64,000 bases of DNA from CAVOJY01 sp963696405 (GTDB lineage Bacteria; Chloroflexota; Limnocylindria; Limnocylindrales; CSP1-4). The DNA lies in assembly GCA_963696405.1 (NCBI GenBank), contig CAVOJY010000003.1, forward strand, positions 186,001-250,000, read 5' to 3'. Numbering within the stretch: position 1 is the stretch's first letter; every line of letters begins with the position of its first letter. Position numbers and translations under genes: made by a program. The notes beneath the pieces were generated by a model. It searched no databases and was not told where the DNA came from. It saw only the letters and a list, made by a program, of their open reading frames with translations. Below are positions 8,367-18,501 of this stretch, piece by piece.

Positions 8367-11300
8367 ATGAACGACATCTTCCGCCACCTGTTCGGCGAAC
8401 AGGACGAAGAGCCCGGCCGGGAGGAATCGCCACGCAGCGTGGGTGGCGAGGAGCCGGAGATCCGGCGAAGGGCGTCCGGGCCGCGGCCGCCGACGCGCTC
8501 CCCGGGCGGAGCCCCGCCTGTCGTCCGTTTCGCGCCGGGCCGCGGGGCAATCGTAGTCGTGGTCGTCGTCTTCGCCATCATCATCGTGCTGGCCGCCGTC
8601 GGTCCGCTCATGGACCTCTGGACCGACTCCATCTGGTACGGCAGTGTCGGTTACGGGAGCGTCTTCTGGACGCGGCTCGGGACGCAGGTCGCACTCTTCC
8701 TGGGGGTCGGGGCGGCCGTCCTGGTCCTTCTCCTGCTGGACCTCCTGCTGGCCGCACGGCTCTCGCCTCCTCCCGATCCGGAGGGGCGCTCGACGCTTGC
8801 AGCGCTTCTGCGGCGCATTGGCGAAGTCCAGCGGCGCTCACGCGAGGACTCCCCGTTCGGCGCATTCACAGGGTTTGGACGGGACGCCTTCGGCCGCGGG
8901 GGCCCGGGCCGCGAGAGCCCCGCCGTCGACATGCCGGAGGAGGAACTCCCCGATCTCACACCGATCGCCTCGGTCGGGCTCGTCATTCTGGCCGTCTTTG
9001 CCGCGCTCATCGCGGCCGGTGGAGCCGCTGCGGCATGGGAGACGGTAGCGCTCTGGATGAATCGCGTCCCATATAGCCCCGCGGGCGGGCAGGCCGTCAC
9101 CGACCCGATCTTCAACCGCGACGTCTCCTTCTACTTCTTCGAGCTGCCGTTCTGGCGGTACCTCCAGGGTCTCGCGAGCGCCGTCCTCATCGCGGCACTC
9201 CTGCTGGCCGCCGGCCGCTATGGCATTGGCGTGCTGCGCGGCGGCCTCCGGCTTCGGGTGGCCGCTCGGCTGCACCTCGGGGTCCTGGGCGCCCTCCTGC
9301 TCGCCGTGTTCGCGGCCGGCTACCAGCTCGATCGCCTGGAGCTCGTGTACAGCGCTCGCGGTGTGGCGTCGGGCGTCAGCTATGCCGACCAGAACGCCCT
9401 CTTCCTGGCCCTCAACGTCATGACGGTCGTCGCGCTGGCGGCCGCCGCGGCGACGGTCGTCGGTGCGTACGTGCGCCGGCCGCTCGTTCTTGGCGCGGCG
9501 CTCGCCGTCTGGATGGTGGTCGCGGTCGGGCTCGGCGCCCTCTATCCGGAGATCGTCCAGCGGTTCAGCGTTCAACCCAACGAGTTCGCCCTGGAGAAGC
9601 CGTACATCGAGAACAACATCCGGATGACCCGGCTGGCCTTCAACCTGGATGACTGGGAGGAGATCCCGTACCGGGGCGAAGGTGCTCTCACGGCGGCCCA
9701 GGTGGAGGGCGAGCAGGCGACGTTCGAGAACGCCAGGCTGTGGGACTACCGCCCGCTCGGTGCCACCCTGGACCAGCTCCAGACGGTGCGCCAGTACTAC
9801 GACTTCTACGATGTGGACGCGGATCGCTACGTGGTCGGGGATAGGCTGCGCCAGGTGTGGGTGTCGGCGCGCGAAATCGCCCCCGAGAAGAACCCGCAGG
9901 CGCAGTCCTGGGTCAACCAGCGCCTCACGTACACGCACGGGTTCGGCGTTGCGATGGTGCCGGTGAACGAGGTGACGGCAGAGGGGCTCCCGGCGCTCTT
10001 CATCCGCGACATGCCCCCGGTGTCCGCCGCGGGAGCACCCGTCATCACCGAGCCCCGGATCTACTTTGGCGAGCGGCCGAACGACTACGTCATCGTCGGC
10101 GCCCGCCAGCCGGAGTTCGACTATCCGGTCGGCGAGGCCGACACGCAGCAGCAGACCACGAGCTGGAGCGGGACCACCGGCATCCGCCTCGACTCGATGG
10201 TGAACCGCTTCCTCTTCGCGCTCCGCTTCCGCGATCTGAACCTGATCCTCACCGATCAGCTCACCGACCAGAGCCAGCTGCTTATGCACCGAACGCTCGG
10301 TGACCGCCTGCCGCGCATCGCCCCGTTCCTCCGGTACGACCGCGATCCCTACCTGGTTGTCACCACGGAAGGGAGGCTCGTCTACATCCAGGATGCCTAC
10401 ACGACGAGCTCGCGGTTCCCGCTGGCCGAGCCGTTCGACCCGGCGCAGCTCGCCGCGACTGGCCTGGGCGGAGAGCCCTTCAACTACCTGCGCAACAGCG
10501 TGAAGATCGTCGTGGATGCCTACGACGGCACCACCACGTTCTACGTGGCCGATCCGGGCGACCCGCTCGTGCGGGCCTGGCAGGGTGTGTTCCCGGACCT
10601 CTTCCGGCCGATCGATGAGCTGCCCTCCGGCTTGCGGGCGCATCTGCGCGTGCCGGAGGAGCTCTTCAATGTCCAGACCCGCGTGTTCGCCACCTATCAC
10701 GTCCAGGACCCACAGACCTTCTACCGCAACGACGACCTCTGGACGGTCCCCGCGTTCCCGACGGGCGGCCAGCAGCTGCCGCTCGAGGCCTACTACGTGA
10801 TCATGCGCATGCCGATGGAGACGGACGCCGAGTTCCTGTTGCTCCAGCCGATGGTGCCCACCAGCCGGCCGAACATGATCGCCTGGATCGCCGCGCGCAT
10901 GGACGGCGACCTGTACGGCGCCACCCGTGTGTACCGGTTCCCGCGCGACACGTCCATCTTCGGGCCGGCGCAGATCGAGGCGCGCATCGATCAGGACCCG
11001 ATCATCAGCTCCCAGATAACGCTCTGGGGCCAGGTCGGGAGCACGGTCGTCCGGGGCAACCTGGTGGTCATCCCGGTGCAGGACACCCTCCTCTACCTCG
11101 AGCCGGTCTACCTGCAGTCAACGAGCAGCCAGTTCCCCGAGTTCCAGAAGATCATCGTGGCGTCGCCCACGAAGGTGGTGTGGGGAAACACGCTCGCCGA
11201 GGCGCTCCAGCTCCTCGTTGCAGGCGGTCCCGGGCCGGGACCCTCGCCGTCGCCGTCGCCGGGTGCGTCTCCGACGCCCGGTCCGAGCGCCGGCCCGACG

Positions 11301-11492
11301 CCCGGGGCGGGTGACGTCCAGGGACTCATCCTCTACGCCAACGAGCACTACGAGCTCGCCCAGCTGGCGCTGCGGGACGGCGACCTGGCCCGGTACGCGG
11401 CGGAGATGGAGCTGGTGGGGCAGGCGCTGCAGCAGCTCGGCAGCCTGGTCGCGCCCACGCCATCCCCGGCCCAGCCCACCGCGACTCCCTAG
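8367..11492 (+). CDS. UPF0182 family integral membrane protein
   Basis: 1041 residues. After a charged cytoplasmic N-terminus of about 55 residues, several hydrophobic helices follow (the first at about 57-75, VVVVVVFAIIIVLAAVGPL, the next at about 105-130, and more to about residue 400). A large extracytoplasmic domain follows with family stretches such as NEFALEKPYIENNI, YDFYDVDADRY and LTYTHGFGVAMVPVN. A Pro/Ser/Thr-rich linker near 955-985 leads to a C-terminal helical segment. UPF0182 proteins are large membrane proteins of Actinobacteria, Cyanobacteria and Chloroflexi with no settled function. The ATG at 8367 is preceded by TACACT at 8350-8355, so the 5' leader may be very short. Confidence 0.9.
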   Translation: MNDIFRHLFGEQDEEPGREESPRSVGGEEPEIRRRASGPRPPTRSPGGAPPVVRFAPGRGAIVVVVVVFAIIIVLAAVGPLMDLWTDSIWYGSVGYGSVFWTRLGTQVALFLGVGAAVLVLLLLDLLLAARLSPPPDPEGRSTLAALLRRIGEVQRRSREDSPFGAFTGFGRDAFGRGGPGRESPAVDMPEEELPDLTPIASVGLVILAVFAALIAAGGAAAAWETVALWMNRVPYSPAGGQAVTDPIFNRDVSFYFFELPFWRYLQGLASAVLIAALLLAAGRYGIGVLRGGLRLRVAARLHLGVLGALLLAVFAAGYQLDRLELVYSARGVASGVSYADQNALFLALNVMTVVALAAAAATVVGAYVRRPLVLGAALAVWMVVAVGLGALYPEIVQRFSVQPNEFALEKPYIENNIRMTRLAFNLDDWEEIPYRGEGALTAAQVEGEQATFENARLWDYRPLGATLDQLQTVRQYYDFYDVDADRYVVGDRLRQVWVSAREIAPEKNPQAQSWVNQRLTYTHGFGVAMVPVNEVTAEGLPALFIRDMPPVSAAGAPVITEPRIYFGERPNDYVIVGARQPEFDYPVGEADTQQQTTSWSGTTGIRLDSMVNRFLFALRFRDLNLILTDQLTDQSQLLMHRTLGDRLPRIAPFLRYDRDPYLVVTTEGRLVYIQDAYTTSSRFPLAEPFDPAQLAATGLGGEPFNYLRNSVKIVVDAYDGTTTFYVADPGDPLVRAWQGVFPDLFRPIDELPSGLRAHLRVPEELFNVQTRVFATYHVQDPQTFYRNDDLWTVPAFPTGGQQLPLEAYYVIMRMPMETDAEFLLLQPMVPTSRPNMIAWIAARMDGDLYGATRVYRFPRDTSIFGPAQIEARIDQDPIISSQITLWGQVGSTVVRGNLVVIPVQDTLLYLEPVYLQSTSSQFPEFQKIIVASPTKVVWGNTLAEALQLLVAGGPGPGPSPSPSPGASPTPGPSAGPTPGAGDVQGLILYANEHYELAQLALRDGDLARYAAEMELVGQALQQLGSLVAPTPSPAQPTATP

Positions 11493-11713
11493 ATTCCTGC
11501 CCACCAACAACGTGGGTGCTCCGCGGGCGCGGCGGGCGAACGAGGCCCATACCACCAACTGGGTTGGTGCCAGCGCCTTGTGGCGGCCTGCCCGCCTGCG
11601 TTGCAGGAGCCGTATTGGTGCGCAGCGGGAGCGAGCTGCGGTGACGTGCCCCGTCGTCCGCGAGCGATTGGGCCCGCCTGAAGCCCGACGGCGCCCTGCT
11701 ATGCTCGGTCGCG

Positions 11714-14700
11714 ATGGAGTTCCACGTCGCGGGCGCCCTCCGTGACCGCCTCGGTCTCGAGGAGGCCCTCTTCCAGCTGAGCGGCAACGTCATTCTGCCG
11801 GACTTCCGCGCGACGCGGGAGCTGGCGGCGCGGCTGAACGAGCTGCGCGACGCGGCCGCCGACCCCGACCGCGCCGTCCTCGCCGCCGACCTCAACGCGA
11901 TGGGGCTGCTCGATGAGGTGCTCCACGGGGTCGTTGCCCTCTACCGGCAGCAGCGCGACCCGGACGCCATGGCGAAGGCGCTGGTCGCCCTCGAGGGGGA
12001 GCTCGGCCGCGAGAGGCTGGACGGGGCCCTGCTCGCCTTCGTCGAGCGGTTCCCGCCCCTCGCGGTGTACCGGGAGGGAGGGACACCCGAGTCGTACCTG
12101 GCAGACGCCCCGGCCAACCGCGAAGCCGCGCTCGAGGAACTGCTGCTGCTCTGGCTTGCCAACGTCAACCCGGCCTTCCGGCAGTTCGGCGAGCTGTTCG
12201 ACGACACCGAGCTAGTCGCCGGCTCGGCCTACGAGGACGTCATCGCCGGCCTGACGGCCTTCTTCGAGACGATGCCGCCGTTCGGCCCCGACGATCAGCC
12301 GCTTGTCGACCTGCTGCGGGCGCCCGCGCTCGCCTCACCCGACTCCCTGGCCGGCCAGCTGCGCTTCGTGCGCGAGCGCTGGGGGCTCATCCTCTCGCGG
12401 CTGGGTGGTCGGTTCGGGGATCGGCTGCTCCTTTCCCTCGACGTTCTCGCCGAGGACGAGCGGGCGCGCTGGATGCGCTTCCACGGAGCGGTCGCTGCCA
12501 CGAGCGCGCCCGCCCTGCGCGCCCCCACGCGCGCGGACCTGGCAGGCGCCGGCTTGGCCGGCGCCGAGGCGGAGCCGGAGCGGTACAGCCCGGACCTTGA
12601 CTGGATGCCCCGGCTGGTCCTCATCGCCAAGAGCACCTACGTGTGGCTGGACCAGCTCTCACGCACGTACGATCGGGAGATCCGCACGCTCGACCAGGTA
12701 CCGGACGAAGAGCTCGACACGCTCGCCCGTCGCGGTTTCAGCGGGCTCTGGCTCATCGGGCTGTGGGAACGGGGCAGCGCGTCGGCCACCATCAAGCGCA
12801 TCCGCGGCAACCCTGAGGCCGTCGCCTCGGCCTACTCCATCGCCGAGTACCGGATCGCCGATGACCTCGGCGGGGAGGAGGCGCTGGCGAACCTGCGTGA
12901 GCGCGCGTGGGCGCGCGGCATCCGCCTGGCCAGCGACATGGTGCCGAACCACATGGCGATTGACTCGCGCTGGGTCGTCGAGCACCCGGACTGGTTCATC
13001 TCGGTCGATCACCCGCCATTCGCGGTGTACTCGTTCGGCGGCACCGATCTCTCGTCGGACGAGCGCGTCGGCACCTTCATCGAGGACCACTACTACGACG
13101 GCACCGATGCCGCAGTCGTCTTCAAGCGCCTCGATCGCTGGACCGGGGAAGCCCGCTACGTCTACCACGGCAACGACGGCACGAGCACGCCGTGGAACGA
13201 CACGGCTCAACTTGACTACCTCCGAGCGGACGTCCGCGAGGCGGTCATCCAGACGATCCTCCACGTGGCCCGCCAGTTCCCGGTGATCCGCTTCGACGCG
13301 GCGATGACCCTGGCGAAGCGCCACTTCCAGAGGCTCTGGTTCCCGGAGCCGGGCACGGGCGGGGCGATCCCTTCGCGGGCGGAGCACGGGCTCACCAAGG
13401 CGGAGTTCGATGCAGCCATGCCCGCCGAGTTCTGGCGGGAGGTGGTCGATCGTGTGGCGGCGGAGGCCCCCGGCACGCTGCTCCTCGCCGAAGCCTTCTG
13501 GCTCATGGAGGGCTACTTCGTCCGCACGCTCGGGATGCACCGCGTCTACAACAGCGCCTTCATGAACATGCTTCGAGACGAGCGGAACGCCGAGTACCGG
13601 CTCGTCCTTCGAAACACCCTGGAATTCGATCCGGAGATTCTCCGCCGCTACGTGAGCTTCATGAACAACCCCGACGAGCGGACCGCGGTCGAGCAGTTCG
13701 GGACCAGCGACAAGTACTTTGGCATCTGCACGCTCATGGCGACCCTGCCCGGGCTCCCCATGTTCGGCCACGGACAGGTCGAGGGGTTCGCCGAGAAGTA
13801 CGGGATGGAGTACCGGCGCGCCTACCTGGACGAGCAGCCGAACGAGGGGCTCGTGGCGCGCCACGAGCGCGAGATCGCGCCGCTGCTCCACCGGAGGGAG
13901 ATCTTCGCGGGCGCGCGCGATTTCTACCTGTACGACCTCCTGGACGGGGCCGGCAACGTGATCGAGGACGTTTTCGCCTACTCGAACCGGCGCGACGACG
14001 AACGAGCGCTGGTCGTCTACCACAACCGCTTCGCTCGTGCGGCCGGCTGGGTCCGGCGGTCCGTGGGCTTCGCGGTGAAGCAGGGGGGCGATGGCGGTCC
14101 GGGAGACGGGCCCGCCGGGACCGATGGCGCTCAGGGTGGCCGATGGATCGAGTGGCGCACGCTCGGCGACGGGCTGGGGCTTTCGGACGGCGCCGGCGTC
14201 TTCTACGCCTTCCGCGATGCCCGCACGGGGCTCGAGTACCTCAGGTCGGGCCGTGATCTCTGCCGGGAGGGCATGTACATCGAGCTCCCCGCCTACGCGT
14301 GCCATGTCTTCCTCGACTGGCGCGAGGTGCGCGACGGCGAAGGACGGCCCTATGGGGCGCTGGCCGGTTCGCTCGCGGGCCGAGGCGTGCCGAGCATCGA
14401 CGAGGCGCTTGTCGAGCTGCGACTCCGACCCGTGCACGAGGCCTTGCGCGCGGTCATGGGCTCGGACGCCGCGTGGGCCATGGTGGAGTCCGAAGCCGCA
14501 GCGTCCGGCACGGGGGCGTCGGCGAGTGATCGGCTGGAAGCCGGCGCTCGCGGCGACGATGCTCTGTGGGAACCGACGGCGCCGACCCGCGAGTTCGAGG
14601 CGCGCCTGGCCGCCCTGCTCCGGACGGTGCGTCAGCAGGCTGGGCGCGTAGCCGATCCGTCGCGCGACGAACAACTGGCACAGGAGGCCGGCGCCCGGCT

Positions 14701-15362
14701 CGGTGAGATCCCTGCTCTCGCCGAACTGCCGGCCGGGGGTCTTCCGTGGCCGTCGAACCGGGCGGGTGCTGGGATCCTGGGCGACCGCGCCGACGAGGCA
14801 GGTCCGGCCGTCACGATTGCCGACCGCTGCGGACTCCTGGCCTGGATCGTCGTCGACGCTCTTGCCGACGCTGCGGACGATGACCGGGGGCCAGGCCGCG
14901 CAGCGCCGCGGGGCGTCGTGCCCTCCCGGGCGGCCGCCCTCGACACCTGGCGACTCGGCCCGGTGCTCTCGGGGGAGCTCCAGGAGCTCGGGGTGGGGGA
15001 GGAGGCGGCGCGGCGGATCGCCTCGACGGTCCGGGCCCTGCTGGTCAGCGCGGCAATCGCCACGCCGGCGCGACATCGCATCGTGGTTCGAGGAGCCCGT
15101 AATCGCCGGTGCGCTCGGCATCCACGAGTGGGATGGCGTCACGTGGTTCGACCGGGGTGCGTTCCTCGACCTCGTCCGCTTCTCGTTCCTTCGCGAGGCG
15201 GTCGAGCTCGCGTGCGACCCTCGGACTGCTGCCGCGGACCGGGTCGCTGGGCTGGCGGCGGCGGCGGAAGTCATGCGAGCGCTCGAAGCAGCATGCGAGG
15301 CATCCGGGTACCGCGTGGACCGGCTCCTTGCCATCCTGGCCGACCAGGCGTCAGTGCAGTGA
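11714..15362 (+). CDS. GH13 alpha-amylase-like protein with long extensions, frameshifted near its C-terminus
   Basis: About 1215 residues if one extra base near 15060-15080 is skipped. An N-terminal helical region of about 290 residues precedes a GH13-like barrel. Region I is DMVPNH (about residue 408), region II is PVIRFDAAMTLAK (nucleophile candidate Asp about 528), region III is LLLAEAFWLMEGY (acid/base candidate Glu about 593), and region IV reads FMNNPDERTAVEQFG, where the usual NHD is NPD. The tail continues in the shifted frame as DIASWFEEPVIAGALGIHEWD, ending at 15362. Without the shift the frame would run wrongly into the next gene. It probably acts on alpha-glucans or a related sugar polymer in the cytoplasm, as no signal peptide is seen. 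Substrate is unknown. Confidence 0.8.
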
Positions 15363-15370
15363 GGTGCGCG

Positions 15371-16702
15371 ATGTTCTCCTTGTCCATCGCAGGTCGTCGC
15401 GGTGGACGGCCGCTGGCCGCCCTGACGGTCGCCCTGGCCCTTTCGCTCGTGCCGCTGGCTGCGACCGTCGCGGCAGCGACCCACCATGAGCTTGTGGCGA
15501 TGGCCGCCGGCAACTGGGCCGCGGGGGTGGCGCGGACGTTCGCGGTCACCGCACACAACGAGGACCACACGGTGGACACCGGTTACACCGGCACGGTCCA
15601 CTTCAGCAGCAGCGACTCCCTTGCCGTTCTCCCCGCGGACTACACGTTCACCGCGGCGGATGCGGGCGTTCACACGTTCACGGCGACGCTGAAGACCGCG
15701 GGTCCGCAGACGGTCACGACGTGGGATGTGCCTCACGGGTCGATTTCCGGCGCAATGACCGTCAAGGTGGCGGCCGCGGCGCCCGCGAAGCTGGCCTTCG
15801 TCCAGGAGCCCGGGGACGGCGTCGCGGACTACCCGGTCCCGCAGCAGCCGGTGGTGGTCATCCAGGACGAGTTCGGGAACTGGGCGTCAGCGGCCTCCGC
15901 GGAGGTCGCCCTCGCCCCGCTGGCCGGCCCGGCTGCGACGCTTACATGCAAGCCCGCGACCTCGCTCACCACGGTGGCCGGCGTGGCCGCCTTCGTCGCC
16001 TGCAAGCTCGACGCGTCGGGCTCGGGGTTCGTCCTGCGCGCATCCGCGGCCGGCCTTGCATCGGCCGACAGCGCGGCCTTCGACCTGGCGGCGATGCCGG
16101 GCGTCACGGCCAGGATGAACTCGTCGCGCACCCTCATCTCCTATGGCGAGAGCACGACCCTGGACCTCGAGATCTCCGCCGGCGGGCGTCACCGGGTGCG
16201 GCTCTACCGGATGGACGCGGGCTCCATCGCATGGGTGGCCACCGGTCCCGGTTCGGTCGAGACTGATGCGAGCGGCCGCTACACGTTCACCGTCGGGCCC
16301 AAACACAGCGCGCTCTACCAGGTCCGCAGCGAGGCCGACGAGGCGCTCGGGCCGATGCTGAGCGACACCGTCATGATCGGCGTGCGACAGACGGTCCAAC
16401 TGGAGCCCGCGGCCGTCGCGCTGCGCGCGGCTGTTGCCCGCGGGTCGACAGTCGTCTACACGGCGAGAGTCCGGCCGGCCAAGGCCGGCGTGCGTCCGGT
16501 GGTGAGCTTCGTCATCGCCCAGCACGTGGGAGCGCGGTGGCTCACCCGGGAGAAGGTCAAGGTGACCGCGAGCGCGGCTGGCGTGGCGACGCTCAGCCAT
16601 CGCTGGTCCACCCGCGGCGAGTGGGAGATCCGGGCGCAGGCCCTCGCGACCGGCTACAACCTGATCGGCTCGTCGCCGCGCGTGCGGCTCCTCGTGCGCT
16701 GA
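15371..16702 (+). CDS. secreted protein with bacterial Ig-like domains
   Basis: 443 residues with a signal peptide (MFSLSIAGRRGG, then the hydrophobic core ALTVALALSLVPLAATVAAA, cleavage expected near residue 35). Next comes a domain of the type seen in bacterial surface proteins (YTGTVHFSSSDSLAVLPADY, TFTAADAGVHTFTATLKTAG). An invasin-like Ig domain follows (AKLAFVQEPGDG, QPVVVIQDEFGNWASAASAE), then further beta-rich sequence to the C-terminus. There is no lipobox, sortase signal or membrane anchor. It starts eight bases after the GH13-like gene's stop and may be cotranscribed with it. An extracellular or wall-associated role is inferred only from the export signal and Ig folds. Confidence 0.82.
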   Translation: MFSLSIAGRRGGRPLAALTVALALSLVPLAATVAAATHHELVAMAAGNWAAGVARTFAVTAHNEDHTVDTGYTGTVHFSSSDSLAVLPADYTFTAADAGVHTFTATLKTAGPQTVTTWDVPHGSISGAMTVKVAAAAPAKLAFVQEPGDGVADYPVPQQPVVVIQDEFGNWASAASAEVALAPLAGPAATLTCKPATSLTTVAGVAAFVACKLDASGSGFVLRASAAGLASADSAAFDLAAMPGVTARMNSSRTLISYGESTTLDLEISAGGRHRVRLYRMDAGSIAWVATGPGSVETDASGRYTFTVGPKHSALYQVRSEADEALGPMLSDTVMIGVRQTVQLEPAAVALRAAVARGSTVVYTARVRPAKAGVRPVVSFVIAQHVGARWLTREKVKVTASAAGVATLSHRWSTRGEWEIRAQALATGYNLIGSSPRVRLLVR

Positions 16703-16733
16703 TCCGCTCGTGCGCTGATCCGCGCCCGGTGGG

Positions 16734-16762
16734 TTGACACGGCCCTCGGGACTGCCTACCCT
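16734..16762 (+). promoter_or_regulatory. promoter of the aminotransferase operon
   Basis: A perfect -35 TTGACA (16734-16739), a 17-base spacer, and -10 TACCCT (16757-16762). Start of transcription would be near 16769, just before the palindromic operator at 16775. The 308-base gap between 16702 and 17011 otherwise holds the operator and a long untranslated leader. Confidence 0.6.
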
Positions 16763-16774
16763 GTGACGGGTATT

Positions 16775-16790
16775 GGGTGACCGGTCGCCC
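16775..16790. promoter_or_regulatory. GntR-type operator, site 1
   Basis: GGGTGACCGGTCGCCC, a 16-base palindrome with one mismatch, just downstream of the -10 box. The same element occurs at 20498 and 21951, each time next to a promoter. Placement over the start of transcription fits repression, relieved by a ligand. Confidence 0.75.
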
Positions 16791-17010
16791 TTGCCCCTCG
16801 GGAGAGCAGGAACACGTTGAGGAGGTAGAGTAGGGGGCGCGGTTTCCGAGCACCGGCAAGATGGTTTCGGGCGCTGACTCCCTCCAGGTCGAGACAACCG
16901 CGTCTCAATGCAGGAGGTGCGCAGGAGCCTATTGCATCGGTCGTGTCGGCAGTGTCGGCGAGTTCCCGGCAGGCGATGCCGGTCATGGTTGAAGGAGACC
17001 ACCAGGGCAG

Positions 17011-18387
17011 ATGGGTACGATCATCGAGGACTACACGAAGAAGTTCGGGGCCTCGCAGGCCATGTTCGAGCGCGCCAGCAAGGTCGCCCCGGGCGGCGTC
17101 CACCACGACGTGCGCATCCAGAACCCCTTCCCGATCTTCATGGACCACGGGCTGGGGTGCCGGAAGTGGGACATCCAGGGAAACGAGTTCATCGACATGG
17201 GCTGCGGCCATGGATCGCTGATCCTGGGCCATGGCAACCCGGTCGATCATCAAGGCCGTGACCAGGACGAGGCGCAGAAGTTCATGCACCCCGCCGACCC
17301 GACCGAGCTGGACGTGCGCTGGGCGGAGCTCGTTCACGAGTGCACCAAGTGGACCGAGCTGGCCCGCTTCGTGCTGAGCGGCACCGAGGCCGACCACCTT
17401 GCCTTCCGCGTGGCGCGCGCCCACACCGGCAAGGACGTCATCGCCAAGTTCCGCGGTCACTTCCACGGCTGGCATGACTACAACATGATCGAGTACCTGC
17501 CGCCGTACGAGTTCCCCATGTCGGGCGGCATCCCCAAGGCCATCGCGCAGACCATGCGCGCGTGCAAGACCAACGACCTCGACGCGGTCGAGGCCGCACT
17601 CAAGCAGGGCGACGTGGCCGGGTTCGTGCTCGAGCCGGACGGCGCCCTCGGTGGAACAGTCCCCACGACCGTCGAACTGCTCAAGGGGATCCGCGAGCTC
17701 TGCACGAAGTACGGGGTCGTCCTCATCTTCGACGAGGTCATCACCGGCTTCCGCTTCGCCCCCGGTGGCGCGACGGAGTGGTTCGGCGTGACCCCCGACA
17801 TCGCCTGCTACGCCAAGGCGATCTGCGGCGGCGTCCCCGGTGGCGCGGCGGTGGCCGGCAAGGCCGAGTTCATGAGCGACATCGCGGTGCGCGCCGATGC
17901 GGACTGGAACCGCAAGAAGCGGGCCCGCCACATGGGCACCTTCAGCGCCAACGTGCTCGCCGCGGCCGGCGGCATCGCCACCCTGGAGATCCTCAAGGAC
18001 GGGAAGGTCCAGGACCACGCGGCGAAGATGGCCGACCTCCTCAAGGCCGGTTTCAACAACGCCATCCGCGAGGCCGGGGCTGCCGGCGTCCTGTACGGCA
18101 CCCGCTCCACCCTGCGGCTCATCCTGGGCGACGACCTGCCCAAGATCTACGACCCGGTCGAGTTCCCCAAGGCGGTCGAGATCGATCGCCTTCTCACCAA
18201 CGTCAAGGAGCCGCTGGGCACCAACCTGTATTGCGCGCAGATGCTCGAAGGGATCGACATCCTGGGCAAGACCCACGGTTGGACCAACGCGGCCTGGACC
18301 GAGGCCGACGTGAACGAGGCCGTCGCCCGCTGGTCGCGGGCCCTCCACCGCGTCATCGCGGAGGGCCACCTCTCCGGCAAGGCGTAG
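17011..18387 (+). CDS. class-III aminotransferase (glutamate-1-semialdehyde aminomutase-like)
   Basis: 458 residues, PLP-dependent fold type I. It has FVLSGTEADHLAFRVARAHT (the SGTEA phosphate-binding loop), GHFHGWHDYN, IFDEVITGFR (cofactor-ring Asp) and CYAKAICGGVPGG, where the Lys is the Schiff-base candidate. It resembles GSA aminomutases, but no heme genes surround it and it is followed by an amine-dehydrogenase-like gene, so a catabolic transaminase or aminomutase is more likely. Around residues 75-85 the sequence reads NPVDHQGRDQDE. Reading one base out of frame gives NPSIIKAVT, the expected family sequence, so an extra base near 17242 and a missing one near 17264 appear to compensate. 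Expression is probably controlled by operator site 1. Confidence 0.85.
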   Translation: MGTIIEDYTKKFGASQAMFERASKVAPGGVHHDVRIQNPFPIFMDHGLGCRKWDIQGNEFIDMGCGHGSLILGHGNPVDHQGRDQDEAQKFMHPADPTELDVRWAELVHECTKWTELARFVLSGTEADHLAFRVARAHTGKDVIAKFRGHFHGWHDYNMIEYLPPYEFPMSGGIPKAIAQTMRACKTNDLDAVEAALKQGDVAGFVLEPDGALGGTVPTTVELLKGIRELCTKYGVVLIFDEVITGFRFAPGGATEWFGVTPDIACYAKAICGGVPGGAAVAGKAEFMSDIAVRADADWNRKKRARHMGTFSANVLAAAGGIATLEILKDGKVQDHAAKMADLLKAGFNNAIREAGAAGVLYGTRSTLRLILGDDLPKIYDPVEFPKAVEIDRLLTNVKEPLGTNLYCAQMLEGIDILGKTHGWTNAAWTEADVNEAVARWSRALHRVIAEGHLSGKA

Positions 18388-18420
18388 GGCCCGATCGCAC
18401 CAACCACCGGCAGGAACGCT

Positions 18421-18455
18421 GGATGGGGGAGGCGCGCGTCGCGCCTCCCCCATCC
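18421..18455 (+). terminator. perfect 16-bp hairpin between two operon genes
   Basis: Arms GGATGGGGGAGGCGCG and its exact complement with a 3-base loop (CGT). No T-run follows, so it may not stop transcription fully. It could instead stabilise the upstream aminotransferase message or lower expression of the dehydrogenase gene downstream. Confidence 0.55.
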
Positions 18456-18501
18456 ATGCACCATGAGATCCGAACACGGAACCAGGAAGGAGTAGTCGCT
18501 G

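Noticed and set aside
11493..11713. Small hairpins after the UPF0182 gene as terminators
   Set aside because: CCCAC/GTGGG and CACCAA/TTGGTG stems are five or six pairs with no T-run; too weak to call.
12659..15736. A reverse-strand open frame of 1025 codons opposite the GH13-like gene
   Set aside because: Low-complexity Arg/Asp/His/Val-rich translation without motifs, typical of antisense frames in GC-rich genes.
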